Shown in pieces: positions 36,279 to 43,967 of a stretch of 48,661 bases of DNA. Below the pieces are notes generated by a model. The model ran no database searches. It saw only the letters and a program-made list of their open reading frames with translations, and was not told where the DNA came from. The stretch is from contig JACNJN010000110.1 of assembly GCA_014382535.1 (NCBI GenBank), forward strand, positions 1-48,661. Reading direction: 5' to 3'. Every line of letters begins with the position of its first letter. Position 1 is the stretch's first letter. Both the position numbers and the translations under genes were made by a program. Source of the DNA: Candidatus Desulfolinea nitratireducens (lineage in GTDB: Bacteria; Chloroflexota; Anaerolineae; Anaerolineales; Villigracilaceae).

Positions 36279-36296
36279 GAGGGGACTCCTGTCGAC

Positions 36297-36911
36297 TTAC
36301 CAACTTGAAGGCTTGGAAAAACTGCCTTTTTCATCCGAGAGGGTATTGGGAAATAAACTTTTTGACAAAGCGCCTTTGCGAATATTTTTAATAAAATATG
36401 CTAAGGGTTGTAAAGCAACACTTGGGTTTTTCTGAGGATTAAGGATTCCAACAGGTTTATTTAACCCTTCTTTTACAAAGCGAATAGGCTCGAGGAGATC
36501 TGAATCATTTGAAACAATAACTGCTAATTCATATTTATTCATAAAACCGTCGATTAGCAAGTGAGTGGCAATATTAACATCTGATCCTTTTTCTTCGGTT
36601 TTTATAACTTTTGCAAAACCCGTTTGAGGTGGTGCAAGTCGCATGGTTACTGTATGAGACAAGAAAGTACCTTTAATGATTTCTAAATTGGGAATAGTTT
36701 TTAGTGCGCGCAAATATCTTTCTTGTCGAATTAGTTTTTCTGGATCATTAGGACGAGGAGTAACCAATGCTGTAAAATATTTAATCGTTGCAATTTCATC
36801 TCTCGGCAGGAGCAATTGACATAACTTGGCAATATTAAGCCAATGATAGGGAGTCTTCCTAATACAACCATAGTAAAAATTAAAACCGTCAATGTAAATA
36901 TTTGCTTTCAT
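36297..36911 (-). CDS. NYN-domain (LabA/DUF88-type) putative ribonuclease
   Basis: A 204-residue PIN-like NYN-domain protein. The acidic residues expected at the metal site are present: YIDGFNFYYG (Asp at 8), GSDVNIATHLLIDG (Asp near 112) and SNDSDLLEPI (Asp near 135). KTEEKGSDVN is the typical helix-capping motif. NYN proteins are RNA nucleases or RNA-processing factors. The gene is preceded by a clear sigma-70 promoter and a ~75-nt leader that folds strongly, with AAGGTGG as the ribosome binding site. It lies 18 bp upstream of the membrane-protein gene on the same strand, so both may be on one transcript. Confidence 0.88.
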   Translation of the reverse strand: MKANIYIDGFNFYYGCIRKTPYHWLNIAKLCQLLLPRDEIATIKYFTALVTPRPNDPEKLIRQERYLRALKTIPNLEIIKGTFLSHTVTMRLAPPQTGFAKVIKTEEKGSDVNIATHLLIDGFMNKYELAVIVSNDSDLLEPIRFVKEGLNKPVGILNPQKNPSVALQPLAYFIKNIRKGALSKSLFPNTLSDEKGSFSKPSSW

Positions 36912-36929
36912 AAAGCCACCTTAAACACA

Positions 36930-36987
36930 GAAGCCGCCTAAAGGCGGCTTCGCACCGGGTTCGTTACCTACTGCCGGGGGATACGCC
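36930..36987 (-). ncRNA. Structured leader RNA upstream of the NYN gene
   Basis: Read on the minus strand, the leader starts near 36985, folds CCGG...CCGG around a 15-nt loop (36974-36977 with 36955-36958), possibly closed by CGUA/UGCG. It then forms a 9-bp GC-rich hairpin (GAAGCCGCC-UUUA-GGCGGCUUC, 36951-36930). The CCGCCUU in this hairpin can also pair with the AAGGUGG ribosome binding site, and the 5' GAGGCG can pair with CGCCUU, so alternative folds exist. I do not recognise it as a known riboswitch or Rfam family. Confidence 0.55.
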
Positions 36988-36991
36988 TCTA

Positions 36992-37019
36992 TTATTACTA
37001 TATATGGTGGTATTGTCAA
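36992..37019 (-). promoter_or_regulatory. Sigma-70 promoter of the NYN gene
   Basis: Perfect TTGACA -35 (complement of 37014-37019), 16-bp spacer, and TAATAA(T) -10 (complement of 36991-36997). The predicted start is near 36985, directly before the structured leader. Confidence 0.7.
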
Positions 37020-37078
37020 GTTAAATTATTAATTGGTCAATAGATAAATTATTCGATTAATCTTGCATATATCACTAA

Positions 37079-39631
37079 TTATAGCAAACTTATCGGTCCA
37101 ACTTCAACCCGCCATCCTCGCAACTCTCTTCCCCTCAACAAGCTCTCCGGCTTTGGTCCACGCATAATAATTTGCCAGCGATAGATACCATCCACTTTGG
37201 AGAAAAAGCAGGGAACGGGGCCGATAATAGTAGTCTCTTTTCGGTTTTCAGTGGCCAGTAATTCTTCAAGGCTCGCCGCCATTATCCGTGTTTCTTCCTC
37301 AGCAGTGATGGGGTCTCGATGACGATACTCCAGACGCACCAGGTTTGCAAAAGGCGGATATCCCAGCCGCCGGCGATATTCCAGTTCGTGGACGTAAAAA
37401 TTGGCGTAATCATGCCTGGATGCGTGTTGGACCACATAATGCTCTGGCTCAAAACTTTGCAGCAGCACACGTCCGCCACGCTCGGAACGTCCCGCTCGGC
37501 CAGCGACTTGTGTCAGCGTCTGAAAGACTCGTTCCGCTGCAAAGGGATCAGGGAGATTTAATCCCACATCTGCCAATACCACGCCAACGAGTGTAACGAG
37601 GGGCAGATCCAGCCCTTTGGCGAGCATCTGCGTACCGACCAGCACATCTGCCCGGTGAGCGGTGAAATGGTTCAAAATCAGCTCGTGGGCGTCTTTGGTG
37701 CGGGTTGTATCCCAATCCCAGCGCAGCACACGGGCATCAGGGAAAAGGACATTGACTTCGTCCTCGACCCTTTCGCTCCCCAACCCATAAGCACGGATTT
37801 TTTCACTCTTACATTCGGGGCAGGTTTTGGGCATCTGACGAGTGTAATTGCATCGATGGCATTGCAAGCCCCCCCCTCTACCTCCCCCCCTCGTGGGGGA
37901 AGGATTTGACATATGCAAGGTGAGCGGAGTTTCGCAGCGAGGACATTTCAGGGTATGCCCGCAATCACGGCAGAAAATATAGGTCGCCGTACCACGTCGA
38001 TTGAGAAAGAGAATTACCTGCTCGTTGCGCGCCAGCGTTTGGGATAAGGCATCTTTGAGGGCGCGGCTGAAGATGCCACGGTTGCCGGATTTCAACTCGG
38101 TGCGCATATCGACGACCTGGACGGGAGGTAGTTCACGTTTAGCAATTCTCTCAGGGAGTTCGACGAGTGCAAAAGCGCCCTCACCCCCGCGTCGCTTCGC
38201 TTGCTCCCCCTCTCCCGCCTTGCGGGAGAGGGAAATTCGAGCGGAGCGAGAATGGGTGAGGGCGCTTTTTGCTTGATACATCAAATCAATCGGTGGTGTT
38301 GCCGATCCCAAGATGCAGACCGCGCCATTGATCTCAGCGTAGATTTGGGCAGCTTTTACTGCATCATAAAAAGGTGGCTCAGTTTGGTGATACGAGCCAT
38401 CATGAAATTCATCCAACACGATCAAACTCACCTTGGGCAGCGGTGCAAAAAGCGCACTGCGCGGTCCAATGACAACTTTCAGCGATCCTGCCCGTGCCCG
38501 CCGCCAGGTATCGTAACGTTCGCCTTGTGATAGTTTCGAATGGATCAAGCCCACCTGTCCTGGAAAACGGGCCAAAAGTCGACGTACTGTCTGCGGGGTA
38601 AGCGCGATCTCGGGAACAAGGATTAATGCCTGTCCGCCACGCCGAATGGCCTCCTGGGCAGCACGGATATATATTTCTGTTTTCCCTGAGCCAGTCACGC
38701 CATGCAAGAGAATTGGGCGAGTTTGCGATTCAGCGAAGGATGAATATACCTCCCTCATCGCTTCCTCCTGCGCGGGTGTCAATACCCAGGCATCGCTTTC
38801 TGCTTCTTCAACTTTTACCTTCTCAACCGGATCACGCCAAATCTCCGTCTCGCGCAGTGAGATCAGGTCTTTTTCAGCCAGAATCTGCAAATCAGCCAGG
38901 TTGCAACCGCTCTCAGCATAGACCCATGTCACCGCGATGGCATCCGCTTCACGCATCAGGAACTGGAGGGCTGCTGCGCGGCGTTTTTGTGTTGCTTCAG
39001 TTTTCCCCAGCGAGGACATGGATTCTTCAGCAAAATCTGGTGGGACAGCCAACTGTGCTGTGCGAATAAATTTTGGTCGTACCTTTGGCGCGGGTAAAAC
39101 AGACTTGCTGGAAAGAATGCCGCGACGTACCAATGCCTGCGCCGATTGACGCCAATCGACATGTTTGAAGTGACGATCAATTTGTCGGCCGCGCAGTGAG
39201 CCGCATTTTTGAAGAAGGCTTAGCAAACGTTTTTGAATTTTTGAAAACTCGATAGGTGATTCCCCAACCCCCATTTCCCAATCCCGATTCCCAAACTCTG
39301 TATCCGCTTGCTGGCTTAATCCGCTCGGCAAGATCAACCCCACCATTGCGGCGAGGGGATTTAAGGTTTGCTCCGCCATTCTCTCTGCAAGCGCAATTTG
39401 TGCGGGGGTAAGCACAGGCAACGGATCAAGCAAGTCTACAACGGATTTTGTAACAGCAACGGAGGGTTTATCCAAAAAGCGTAATATTACACCTTGAACA
39501 ATCTGATTATTAAAGGGGATGGTTACCAGAGTCCCAATACCAACTTTTCCCTCCAGCTCAGGGGGCAACTGATAATCAAAAACCCCGCTGATAGCTGGGA
39601 TATTAACAGAAATTTGGACAAAGGTAGTCAT
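37079..39631 (-). CDS. priA: Primosomal protein N' (replication restart helicase PriA)
   Basis: About 850 residues from ATG 39631 (MTTFVQISVNIPAISGVFDY), the usual PriA start. Order: DNA-binding domain, winged helix, helicase with Walker A (GVTGSGKTEIYIRA, about residue 310) and a DExH box reading DEFH where PriA normally has DEEH, then the zinc region (CRDCGHTLKCPRC...CHRCNY...CPECK), then RecA2 and the C-terminal domain. It reloads the replisome at stalled forks. Three stretches unlike PriA homologues are encoded by repeat-like DNA without breaking the frame: about 39258-39296, 38169-38272 and 37871-37908. Confidence 0.93.
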   Translation of the reverse strand: MTTFVQISVNIPAISGVFDYQLPPELEGKVGIGTLVTIPFNNQIVQGVILRFLDKPSVAVTKSVVDLLDPLPVLTPAQIALAERMAEQTLNPLAAMVGLILPSGLSQQADTEFGNRDWEMGVGESPIEFSKIQKRLLSLLQKCGSLRGRQIDRHFKHVDWRQSAQALVRRGILSSKSVLPAPKVRPKFIRTAQLAVPPDFAEESMSSLGKTEATQKRRAAALQFLMREADAIAVTWVYAESGCNLADLQILAEKDLISLRETEIWRDPVEKVKVEEAESDAWVLTPAQEEAMREVYSSFAESQTRPILLHGVTGSGKTEIYIRAAQEAIRRGGQALILVPEIALTPQTVRRLLARFPGQVGLIHSKLSQGERYDTWRRARAGSLKVVIGPRSALFAPLPKVSLIVLDEFHDGSYHQTEPPFYDAVKAAQIYAEINGAVCILGSATPPIDLMYQAKSALTHSRSARISLSRKAGEGEQAKRRGGEGAFALVELPERIAKRELPPVQVVDMRTELKSGNRGIFSRALKDALSQTLARNEQVILFLNRRGTATYIFCRDCGHTLKCPRCETPLTLHMSNPSPTRGGGRGGGLQCHRCNYTRQMPKTCPECKSEKIRAYGLGSERVEDEVNVLFPDARVLRWDWDTTRTKDAHELILNHFTAHRADVLVGTQMLAKGLDLPLVTLVGVVLADVGLNLPDPFAAERVFQTLTQVAGRAGRSERGGRVLLQSFEPEHYVVQHASRHDYANFYVHELEYRRRLGYPPFANLVRLEYRHRDPITAEEETRIMAASLEELLATENRKETTIIGPVPCFFSKVDGIYRWQIIMRGPKPESLLRGRELRGWRVEVGPISLL
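37871..37908. repeat. C/G-run repeat inserted in the priA zinc region
   Basis: C-tracts and G-tracts (CCCCCCC TCTACCTCC, then CTCGTGGGGGAAGG) encode SNPSPTRGGGRGGG between the zinc-binding Cys pairs. PriA homologues have a short loop there. It looks like a partial palindromic dispersed repeat. Confidence 0.6.
38169..38272. repeat. 104-bp palindromic element inserted in frame in priA
   Basis: The outer arms GCAAAAGCGCCCTCACCC (38169-38186) and GGGTGAGGGCGCTTTTTGC (38254-38272) match apart from one extra T. An inner stem CCCTCTCCCGC/GCGGGAGAGGG is at 38208-38218 and 38222-38232. It encodes an Arg/Gly-rich patch (RISLSRKAGEGEQAKRRGGE) absent from typical PriA. The frame is kept. Confidence 0.8.
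39258..39296. repeat. Short A/C-rich direct-repeat patch in priA
   Basis: Near-repeats ATTCCCCAACCCCC, ATTTCCCAATCCCG and ATTCCCAAA encode EFGNRDWEMGVGES. The composition differs from the surrounding coding DNA. It is weaker evidence than the 38169 element. Confidence 0.5.
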
Positions 39632-39772
39632 GGATTTATTGCAGATAATGAGCGGAGGGGTAGCGATAGCGAAGACATAGTCTATGAACAGCCTCATAAA
39701 ATCCGTCCCTTACCCATCCGGGTACAGGCGGCTGTGCTCCTCTCTTCAGTCGCCGCTCAGGAACTGTCATTG

Positions 39773-41104
39773 TTATTCTTCTTTTAATAAGGTCAACTCA
39801 ATCCGGGAGATTCGCATTCCTTCCATTTCGGTGACTTTTAGACAGATATTATCTTCGGGGATTTCGATCTGGTCGTCCAGATTGGGGATGCGCCCCAAGC
39901 GTCCCATAACGAACCCTCCTATGGTATCGTAATTCTCATCGGTGAGTGACAAGCCTGTTTGCTGGTTGACGTATTCGATCAACGCCAAACCATCCAGCAA
40001 GATCGATCCGCCAGGCTGGATCTGAATTTCCGGCAAATTGTCGTCAAATGGATCGCGGATATCACCGATAATCTCCTCCAATAAATCTTCCAGAGTAACG
40101 AGCCCCGCTGTCCCACCATATTCATCCAGGGAAATCGCAATATGCTGATGCCCGTCACGGAATTCATGGAGAAGCTTTGTGACAGAGATCGTCTCCGGTA
40201 CAAATAGGGCTTCACGCATTAAATCCTTCGCAGGCGTTTCACGGTTATTTGGGTCTTCAAGCCTGTTAAGCAAGTCTTTGACATGCAAGATCCCAACAAC
40301 ATCATCAAGATCTTCCCCAAAGACTGGGAATTTAGTATACACATTCTCGCGGATTAACGCGGCGGCATCATAAAGAGGTGTATCTGCCTGAATGGCAGTA
40401 ATCTCTGTGCGCGGGATCATCACCTGCCGTACAACCAGTTTGCCAAAATCGAAAATCGCCGAAAGCATTTCTCGCTGAGGCTGTTGGATAATTCCTTCTG
40501 TATCTGGCCCAGAAACGATGGTCTTTAATTCTTCAACGGTATAAACTGTATTATGCGAAGCCTCCCCATCCAAACCAAAAAGCCCCAAGGTGCCACGGGT
40601 AAGCCAATCAAGTAATGAGACAAACCCACTAAAAGCCTTCATAAATATACTCATGGACGATGCAGTGGTTGTCGAGAAGCGTTCCGGAGAGTTCAGGGCT
40701 GTAATCTTGGGAACCTGCTCTCCAAGAACAACATGCAATGTCGTAACCACGGTCAATGAAATAATCAGCGGCAAAGCCGCGATAACCGAACCCATAAATT
40801 GAAGATTTTCAGGCAAGATCATATCGTGAAAATAAGGCGCAAGCAGCTCTTCAAAGGTATTTTCACCAACTGCACCCAAAGCCAGGCTGACGATTGTGAT
40901 CCCAAGTTGCGCTGCAGCAATAACCCGATCACGCGTTGCGGGGTTTGATAGCCAGCCTTGGACGATATTTGCCCCGCGATGCCCATCTTCGGCAAGAGAA
41001 TCAATTCGTGTTCGGCGAGACGTGACAATAGCGAACTCCACACCGACGAAATATCCGTTTAGCGCAATAAGTATAAGTATTACAAAAATATCCCAAATGA
41101 TCAT
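39773..41104 (-). CDS. CNNM/CorC-type membrane protein with CBS domains (HlyC/CorC family)
   Basis: A 443-residue protein. The N-terminal DUF21/CNNM domain has four hydrophobic segments ([20 protein letters not shown] at the start; [14 protein letters not shown]; then more to about residue 160). Two CBS domains follow (about 215-330; [20 protein letters not shown] and [13 protein letters not shown]), then a CorC_HlyC domain ([20 protein letters not shown]). Members move Mg2+/Co2+ or regulate metal homeostasis; the hemolysin name is historical. It begins 5 bp after the MEMO-like gene stop and so is probably co-transcribed. Confidence 0.9.
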   Translation of the reverse strand: MIIWDIFVILILIALNGYFVGVEFAIVTSRRTRIDSLAEDGHRGANIVQGWLSNPATRDRVIAAAQLGITIVSLALGAVGENTFEELLAPYFHDMILPENLQFMGSVIAALPLIISLTVVTTLHVVLGEQVPKITALNSPERFSTTTASSMSIFMKAFSGFVSLLDWLTRGTLGLFGLDGEASHNTVYTVEELKTIVSGPDTEGIIQQPQREMLSAIFDFGKLVVRQVMIPRTEITAIQADTPLYDAAALIRENVYTKFPVFGEDLDDVVGILHVKDLLNRLEDPNNRETPAKDLMREALFVPETISVTKLLHEFRDGHQHIAISLDEYGGTAGLVTLEDLLEEIIGDIRDPFDDNLPEIQIQPGGSILLDGLALIEYVNQQTGLSLTDENYDTIGGFVMGRLGRIPNLDDQIEIPEDNICLKVTEMEGMRISRIELTLLKEE

Positions 41105-41109
41105 AGTTA

Positions 41110-41967
41110 TTAGTTTTGTTGATTAGATTTTAAAACTACCGCCGCGCCGTAGCCAACAACAGAATCGTAGTCTCCTGTAATATCCCCAGATGTAGCGTAA
41201 TTCAAAATTTTGACGGTGTCCGCACCCAAGCTCTTTGCTGCATACAGTACAGTCGCAACTGCACCACGACCGCAAGCAAAACCTTTCCCATTTTCTTCGG
41301 CTTTCAGCAAGCCTTCTGGAGAAAATCTTTCCACCTGTCGCAGCATTTCTTGATCGAATTTATTTGCGGCATCCCGCGATTTAAAATGAGAGAGGTCCGT
41401 ACTACCAACAAGCAATGCATTCCGTCCACGCAATATTTTGGCAAGGGCTGTACCCAAAGTGTATGCGATCCTATTTGTTTGTTCAGAAATCATAATCGGG
41501 AGCAGGTTGAATTCACCGTTCAAGGTACGTTGCAGAAAAGGTAATTCGATCTCCAGGGAATGTTCGCTATCATTTGCGATTGGTTTTAGTCCAACCCCAA
41601 TATCAGCACACAGGAGAGTGTCCACCGCCTCTACAGCAGCACGATCAATGGAAATTTTCCCCAGGGGTGTAGAATAGGCTTCATGAGATGAAGTCAATAT
41701 GGGCTCACGATAATAGGCATGCATTGGCGAGATTACAGCAACCAGGTCGAAATCCATTCCGTGGACAGTTGCGAAGGCATATCCTGCCACAGGACCTGAA
41801 TAAAGGTATCCTGCATGGGGAGCAATTACCGCAACAACTTCCCCATCAAGTTTAGGCAGGGAGGCTTCGTGAATATAGCGGTCCACTTCGGAGGCCAGTT
41901 TTGATGGGTGGCCTTCGTACCATGTCCCAGCTATCGGTGAGGGGCGGACAGGAGCAACAGGTTTCAT
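41110..41967 (-). CDS. amrB: AmmeMemoRadiSam system protein B (MEMO1-like)
   Basis: A 285-residue protein of the MEMO family. Diagnostic segments are PSPIAGTWYEGHPSKLASEV, IAPHAGYLYSGPVAGYAF (His ligand), AVISPMHAYYREPILTSSHE, LLVGSTDLSHF and FACGRGAVATVLYAAK (Cys ligand). Bacterial members occur with AMMECR1 and a radical SAM protein. Those two are not beside it, so the system is scattered or incomplete here. A TACAAT -10 box 7 nt before the ATG suggests its own leaderless promoter in the gap after the Nudix gene. Confidence 0.92.
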   Translation of the reverse strand: MKPVAPVRPSPIAGTWYEGHPSKLASEVDRYIHEASLPKLDGEVVAVIAPHAGYLYSGPVAGYAFATVHGMDFDLVAVISPMHAYYREPILTSSHEAYSTPLGKISIDRAAVEAVDTLLCADIGVGLKPIANDSEHSLEIELPFLQRTLNGEFNLLPIMISEQTNRIAYTLGTALAKILRGRNALLVGSTDLSHFKSRDAANKFDQEMLRQVERFSPEGLLKAEENGKGFACGRGAVATVLYAAKSLGADTVKILNYATSGDITGDYDSVVGYGAAVVLKSNQQN

Positions 41968-41974
41968 CGATTTT

Positions 41975-41980
41975 ATTGTA
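41975..41980 (-). promoter_or_regulatory. TACAAT -10 box, leaderless-type start of MEMO-like gene
   Basis: GCTACAAT on the minus strand, 7 nt before ATG 41967, in the 24-bp gap between the Nudix and MEMO-like genes. Confidence 0.5.
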
Positions 41981-41991
41981 GCACAGGGGAA

Positions 41992-42483
41992 CTAAAATTT
42001 TTCTAAAAAATAGCGAGTGGCATCAAATGCTAAATCCGGGAGAGCTTCGCGTGGAAACCATTTGGCGGCATCCACATCATCAGCCGCAAGAAGCTGACCA
42101 TCGATCAATTCAGCCTGATAAAGAATGATGAAGTCTGCACCTTGTGGATGTTCACGTTTTGCGTAGATATCGAGCAGGCGAAGTACACGAACATTCAGAC
42201 CAGTTTCCTCCATACACTCACGACTTGCAGCCTGAGCAGGATCTTCGCCCGCGTTTACAAAGCCAGCCGGAAAGGTCCACAACCCCCGATATGGATCATG
42301 GATCCGTCGTACTAGCAGGATATTCCCCCTTTTTTCGACGAGGACTCCCGCTGCGACCTTGGGGTCGGCGAAATGAACCCATCCGCACGATGGGCAAAAG
42401 GGGCGATCTTGCCCATATTTTGCTTGCCACTCGACAGCATTTCCGCAGCGAATACAGTGGTTTACCTGGAAGTTTTTTGCCAT
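41992..42483 (-). CDS. Nudix hydrolase with zinc ribbon
   Basis: A 163-residue protein. The N-terminal zinc ribbon is HCIRCGNAVEWQAKYG...FCPSCGW (two CxxC). The Nudix box GFVNAGEDPAQAASRECMEE followed by TGL fits Gx5Ex7REUxEExGU exactly. It hydrolyses nucleoside diphosphate-linked compounds; the zinc ribbon recalls NADH pyrophosphatase and small Nudix repair enzymes. It overlaps the anti-sigma gene by 22 bp and so is translationally coupled to the sigma/anti-sigma pair, an uncommon arrangement. Confidence 0.92.
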   Translation of the reverse strand: MAKNFQVNHCIRCGNAVEWQAKYGQDRPFCPSCGWVHFADPKVAAGVLVEKRGNILLVRRIHDPYRGLWTFPAGFVNAGEDPAQAASRECMEETGLNVRVLRLLDIYAKREHPQGADFIILYQAELIDGQLLAADDVDAAKWFPREALPDLAFDATRYFLEKF

Positions 42484-43280
42484 TTGGATATTGCTTTGCG
42501 ACGAAGGGCGAATGCGGTCAGTGAAAAGAGTACGATGACTGTCAGCAGGATTCGTTGCCAGCCAGTAAGTAGCGGTGCAGTTTCTATTTGGGTTTCGATA
42601 TCAGGCACTGGTAAAGGAGTCGGGAATGAGGTCGGAGAGGCAGTTGGTATGAGGGTTGGTATTAGTGCCTTTTCTGCCGCAAGGTTTTCTCCCTCGGTTG
42701 GTTCAGGGTCAACCATTTCGGTTGCAAGAGCACGATCTGAGGCAGTCGCCCCTGCTGCAGGTTCCGGCGCTGTTTCTTCAGCAGCAGGCTCTTCAAAAGG
42801 AGACTCCATCTCTGGGGCAGGTGGCGCAAGGGGTGATTCTGCCATAGGCAACATCTCTTCTGCGGCGGGCATCGCATCTTCGTCCATGGTGTCGGCATTG
42901 AATTCGGCCGGGGCGGCCATTTCCACGGCTTCCATCATTGGGGCAGGTGCACCCATTGCACCAAAACCGATTGGAGAAAGAAAGCTAAAGAAGAAAAGAA
43001 ATGCTGCAATTACAGTAGCATAGTTCAACACAGGAACAAGTCGTGGTATGGGCGGACGTTTGGCGACCATCCGCGGGGAGAGGGTAAAGTTTCGCGGGGA
43101 ACGTCGTTGCGGTGTTTGGCGGAGGATTGCCCGAGTTTGGCGCAAATCATCCAGCGCGGCAAGCAAGTTTGGGTCACGGGCGAGGCGGCTTTTCATCCGC
43201 CTGGTTGCAGACGCACTTAATTCTCCATCCAAATAGGCGGAGATTTCTTTTAGGTCATGGAAGGAAGGTTGTCTGCTCAT
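42462..43280 (-). CDS. Membrane anti-sigma factor
   Basis: A 272-residue protein directly after, and overlapping by 4 bp, an ECF sigma gene. Residues 1-60 (FHDLKEISAYLDGELSASAT) form the anti-sigma domain, without the zinc CxxC. A TM helix is at about 84-104 (VLNYATVIAAFLFFFSFLSP), then an extracellular linker rich in Pro, Glu and Ala, and a second hydrophobic segment near the end (ILLTVIVLFSLTAFALRRK). It would hold the sigma factor at the membrane until a signal releases it. Confidence 0.88.
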   Translation of the reverse strand: MSRQPSFHDLKEISAYLDGELSASATRRMKSRLARDPNLLAALDDLRQTRAILRQTPQRRSPRNFTLSPRMVAKRPPIPRLVPVLNYATVIAAFLFFFSFLSPIGFGAMGAPAPMMEAVEMAAPAEFNADTMDEDAMPAAEEMLPMAESPLAPPAPEMESPFEEPAAEETAPEPAAGATASDRALATEMVDPEPTEGENLAAEKALIPTLIPTASPTSFPTPLPVPDIETQIETAPLLTGWQRILLTVIVLFSLTAFALRRKAISKWQKTSR

Positions 43281-43885
43281 AGGGTACTCTCTTCATCCAG
43301 ACGAAAGGCAGCGGGTAAAAGTTCCCGCACGGATTGCAGGCAATCACGCAAGCGCAGACGGGCGCGGGCCAGACGACTTTTGATCGTACCGAGAGGTTTT
43401 TTGAGGGCAGTAGCCGCTTCTTTGTAATCAAGACCTTGCATATCGGTCAGAACGACTACAGCGCGAAAATCGGGGGGGAGCGCTTCAATGCAATTTTGGA
43501 TGGCCTGTTCAAGCTCAAAGGTTTCGACTTGCTTTTCCGGTGATGCGCCCGGGTCGGTGAGCCAGCGTGGGCTTTCCATTTCTTCATCATTTTCAGTGAG
43601 GGGTTCGAGGGGAGTAGTGGGGCGTCTTTTTTTGCGGCGCAATTCATCATAGCAGGCATTAGTGACTATGCGCAGCAACCAGGCTTTAAAAGAACCACCA
43701 CGGTAAGATTTTAGTTTTCGAAAGGCAGAAATAAAGGCTTCCTGGGTGGCATCTGCTGCGAGTTCTGAATCGCCAAGGATGCGATAGGCGGTATTGTAGA
43801 GCTTATCCTGATATCCAATTACCAGTCGATTGAAGGAATCAAGATCACCATGTTTTGCATCGTTGATGAGGGCGGCTTCGTCCAT
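43277..43885 (-). CDS. ECF-type RNA polymerase sigma factor
   Basis: A 202-residue sigma-70 family ECF factor. Region 2 is at about 15-85 (FNRLVIGYQDKLYNTAYRIL, ELAADATQEAFISAFRKLKS) and region 4 at about 125-185 (LPPDFRAVVVLTDMQGLDYK, then KKPLGTIKSRLARARLRLRD). It probably responds to a cell-envelope signal relayed by the anti-sigma factor encoded next. It heads a three-gene unit with the anti-sigma and Nudix genes. A -10-like TAAAAT box sits 6 nt before ATG 43885. Confidence 0.93.
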   Translation of the reverse strand: MDEAALINDAKHGDLDSFNRLVIGYQDKLYNTAYRILGDSELAADATQEAFISAFRKLKSYRGGSFKAWLLRIVTNACYDELRRKKRRPTTPLEPLTENDEEMESPRWLTDPGASPEKQVETFELEQAIQNCIEALPPDFRAVVVLTDMQGLDYKEAATALKKPLGTIKSRLARARLRLRDCLQSVRELLPAAFRLDEESTL

Positions 43886-43891
43886 ACTGGT

Positions 43892-43897
43892 ATTTTA
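43892..43897 (-). promoter_or_regulatory. TAAAAT -10-like box before ECF sigma gene
   Basis: GATAAAAT on the minus strand, 6 nt before ATG 43885, consistent with a leaderless transcript. No clear -35. Confidence 0.45.
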
Positions 43898-43954
43898 TCA
43901 TTTAAAAGCTTAGCCACTCCGCTTTCATTTACAGACCTGCCTTAGTGCGAATGA

Positions 43955-43960
43955 TATACT
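43955..43960 (+). promoter_or_regulatory. TATACT -10-like box before methyltransferase gene
   Basis: GATATACT ends 7 nt before ATG 43968, again a leaderless-type distance. Confidence 0.45.
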
Positions 43961-43967
43961 TTAATTC

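Noticed and set aside
41110-41967. Complete AmmeMemoRadiSam operon
   Set aside because: Only the MEMO-like component is present; neighbours are Nudix and CNNM/CorC genes.
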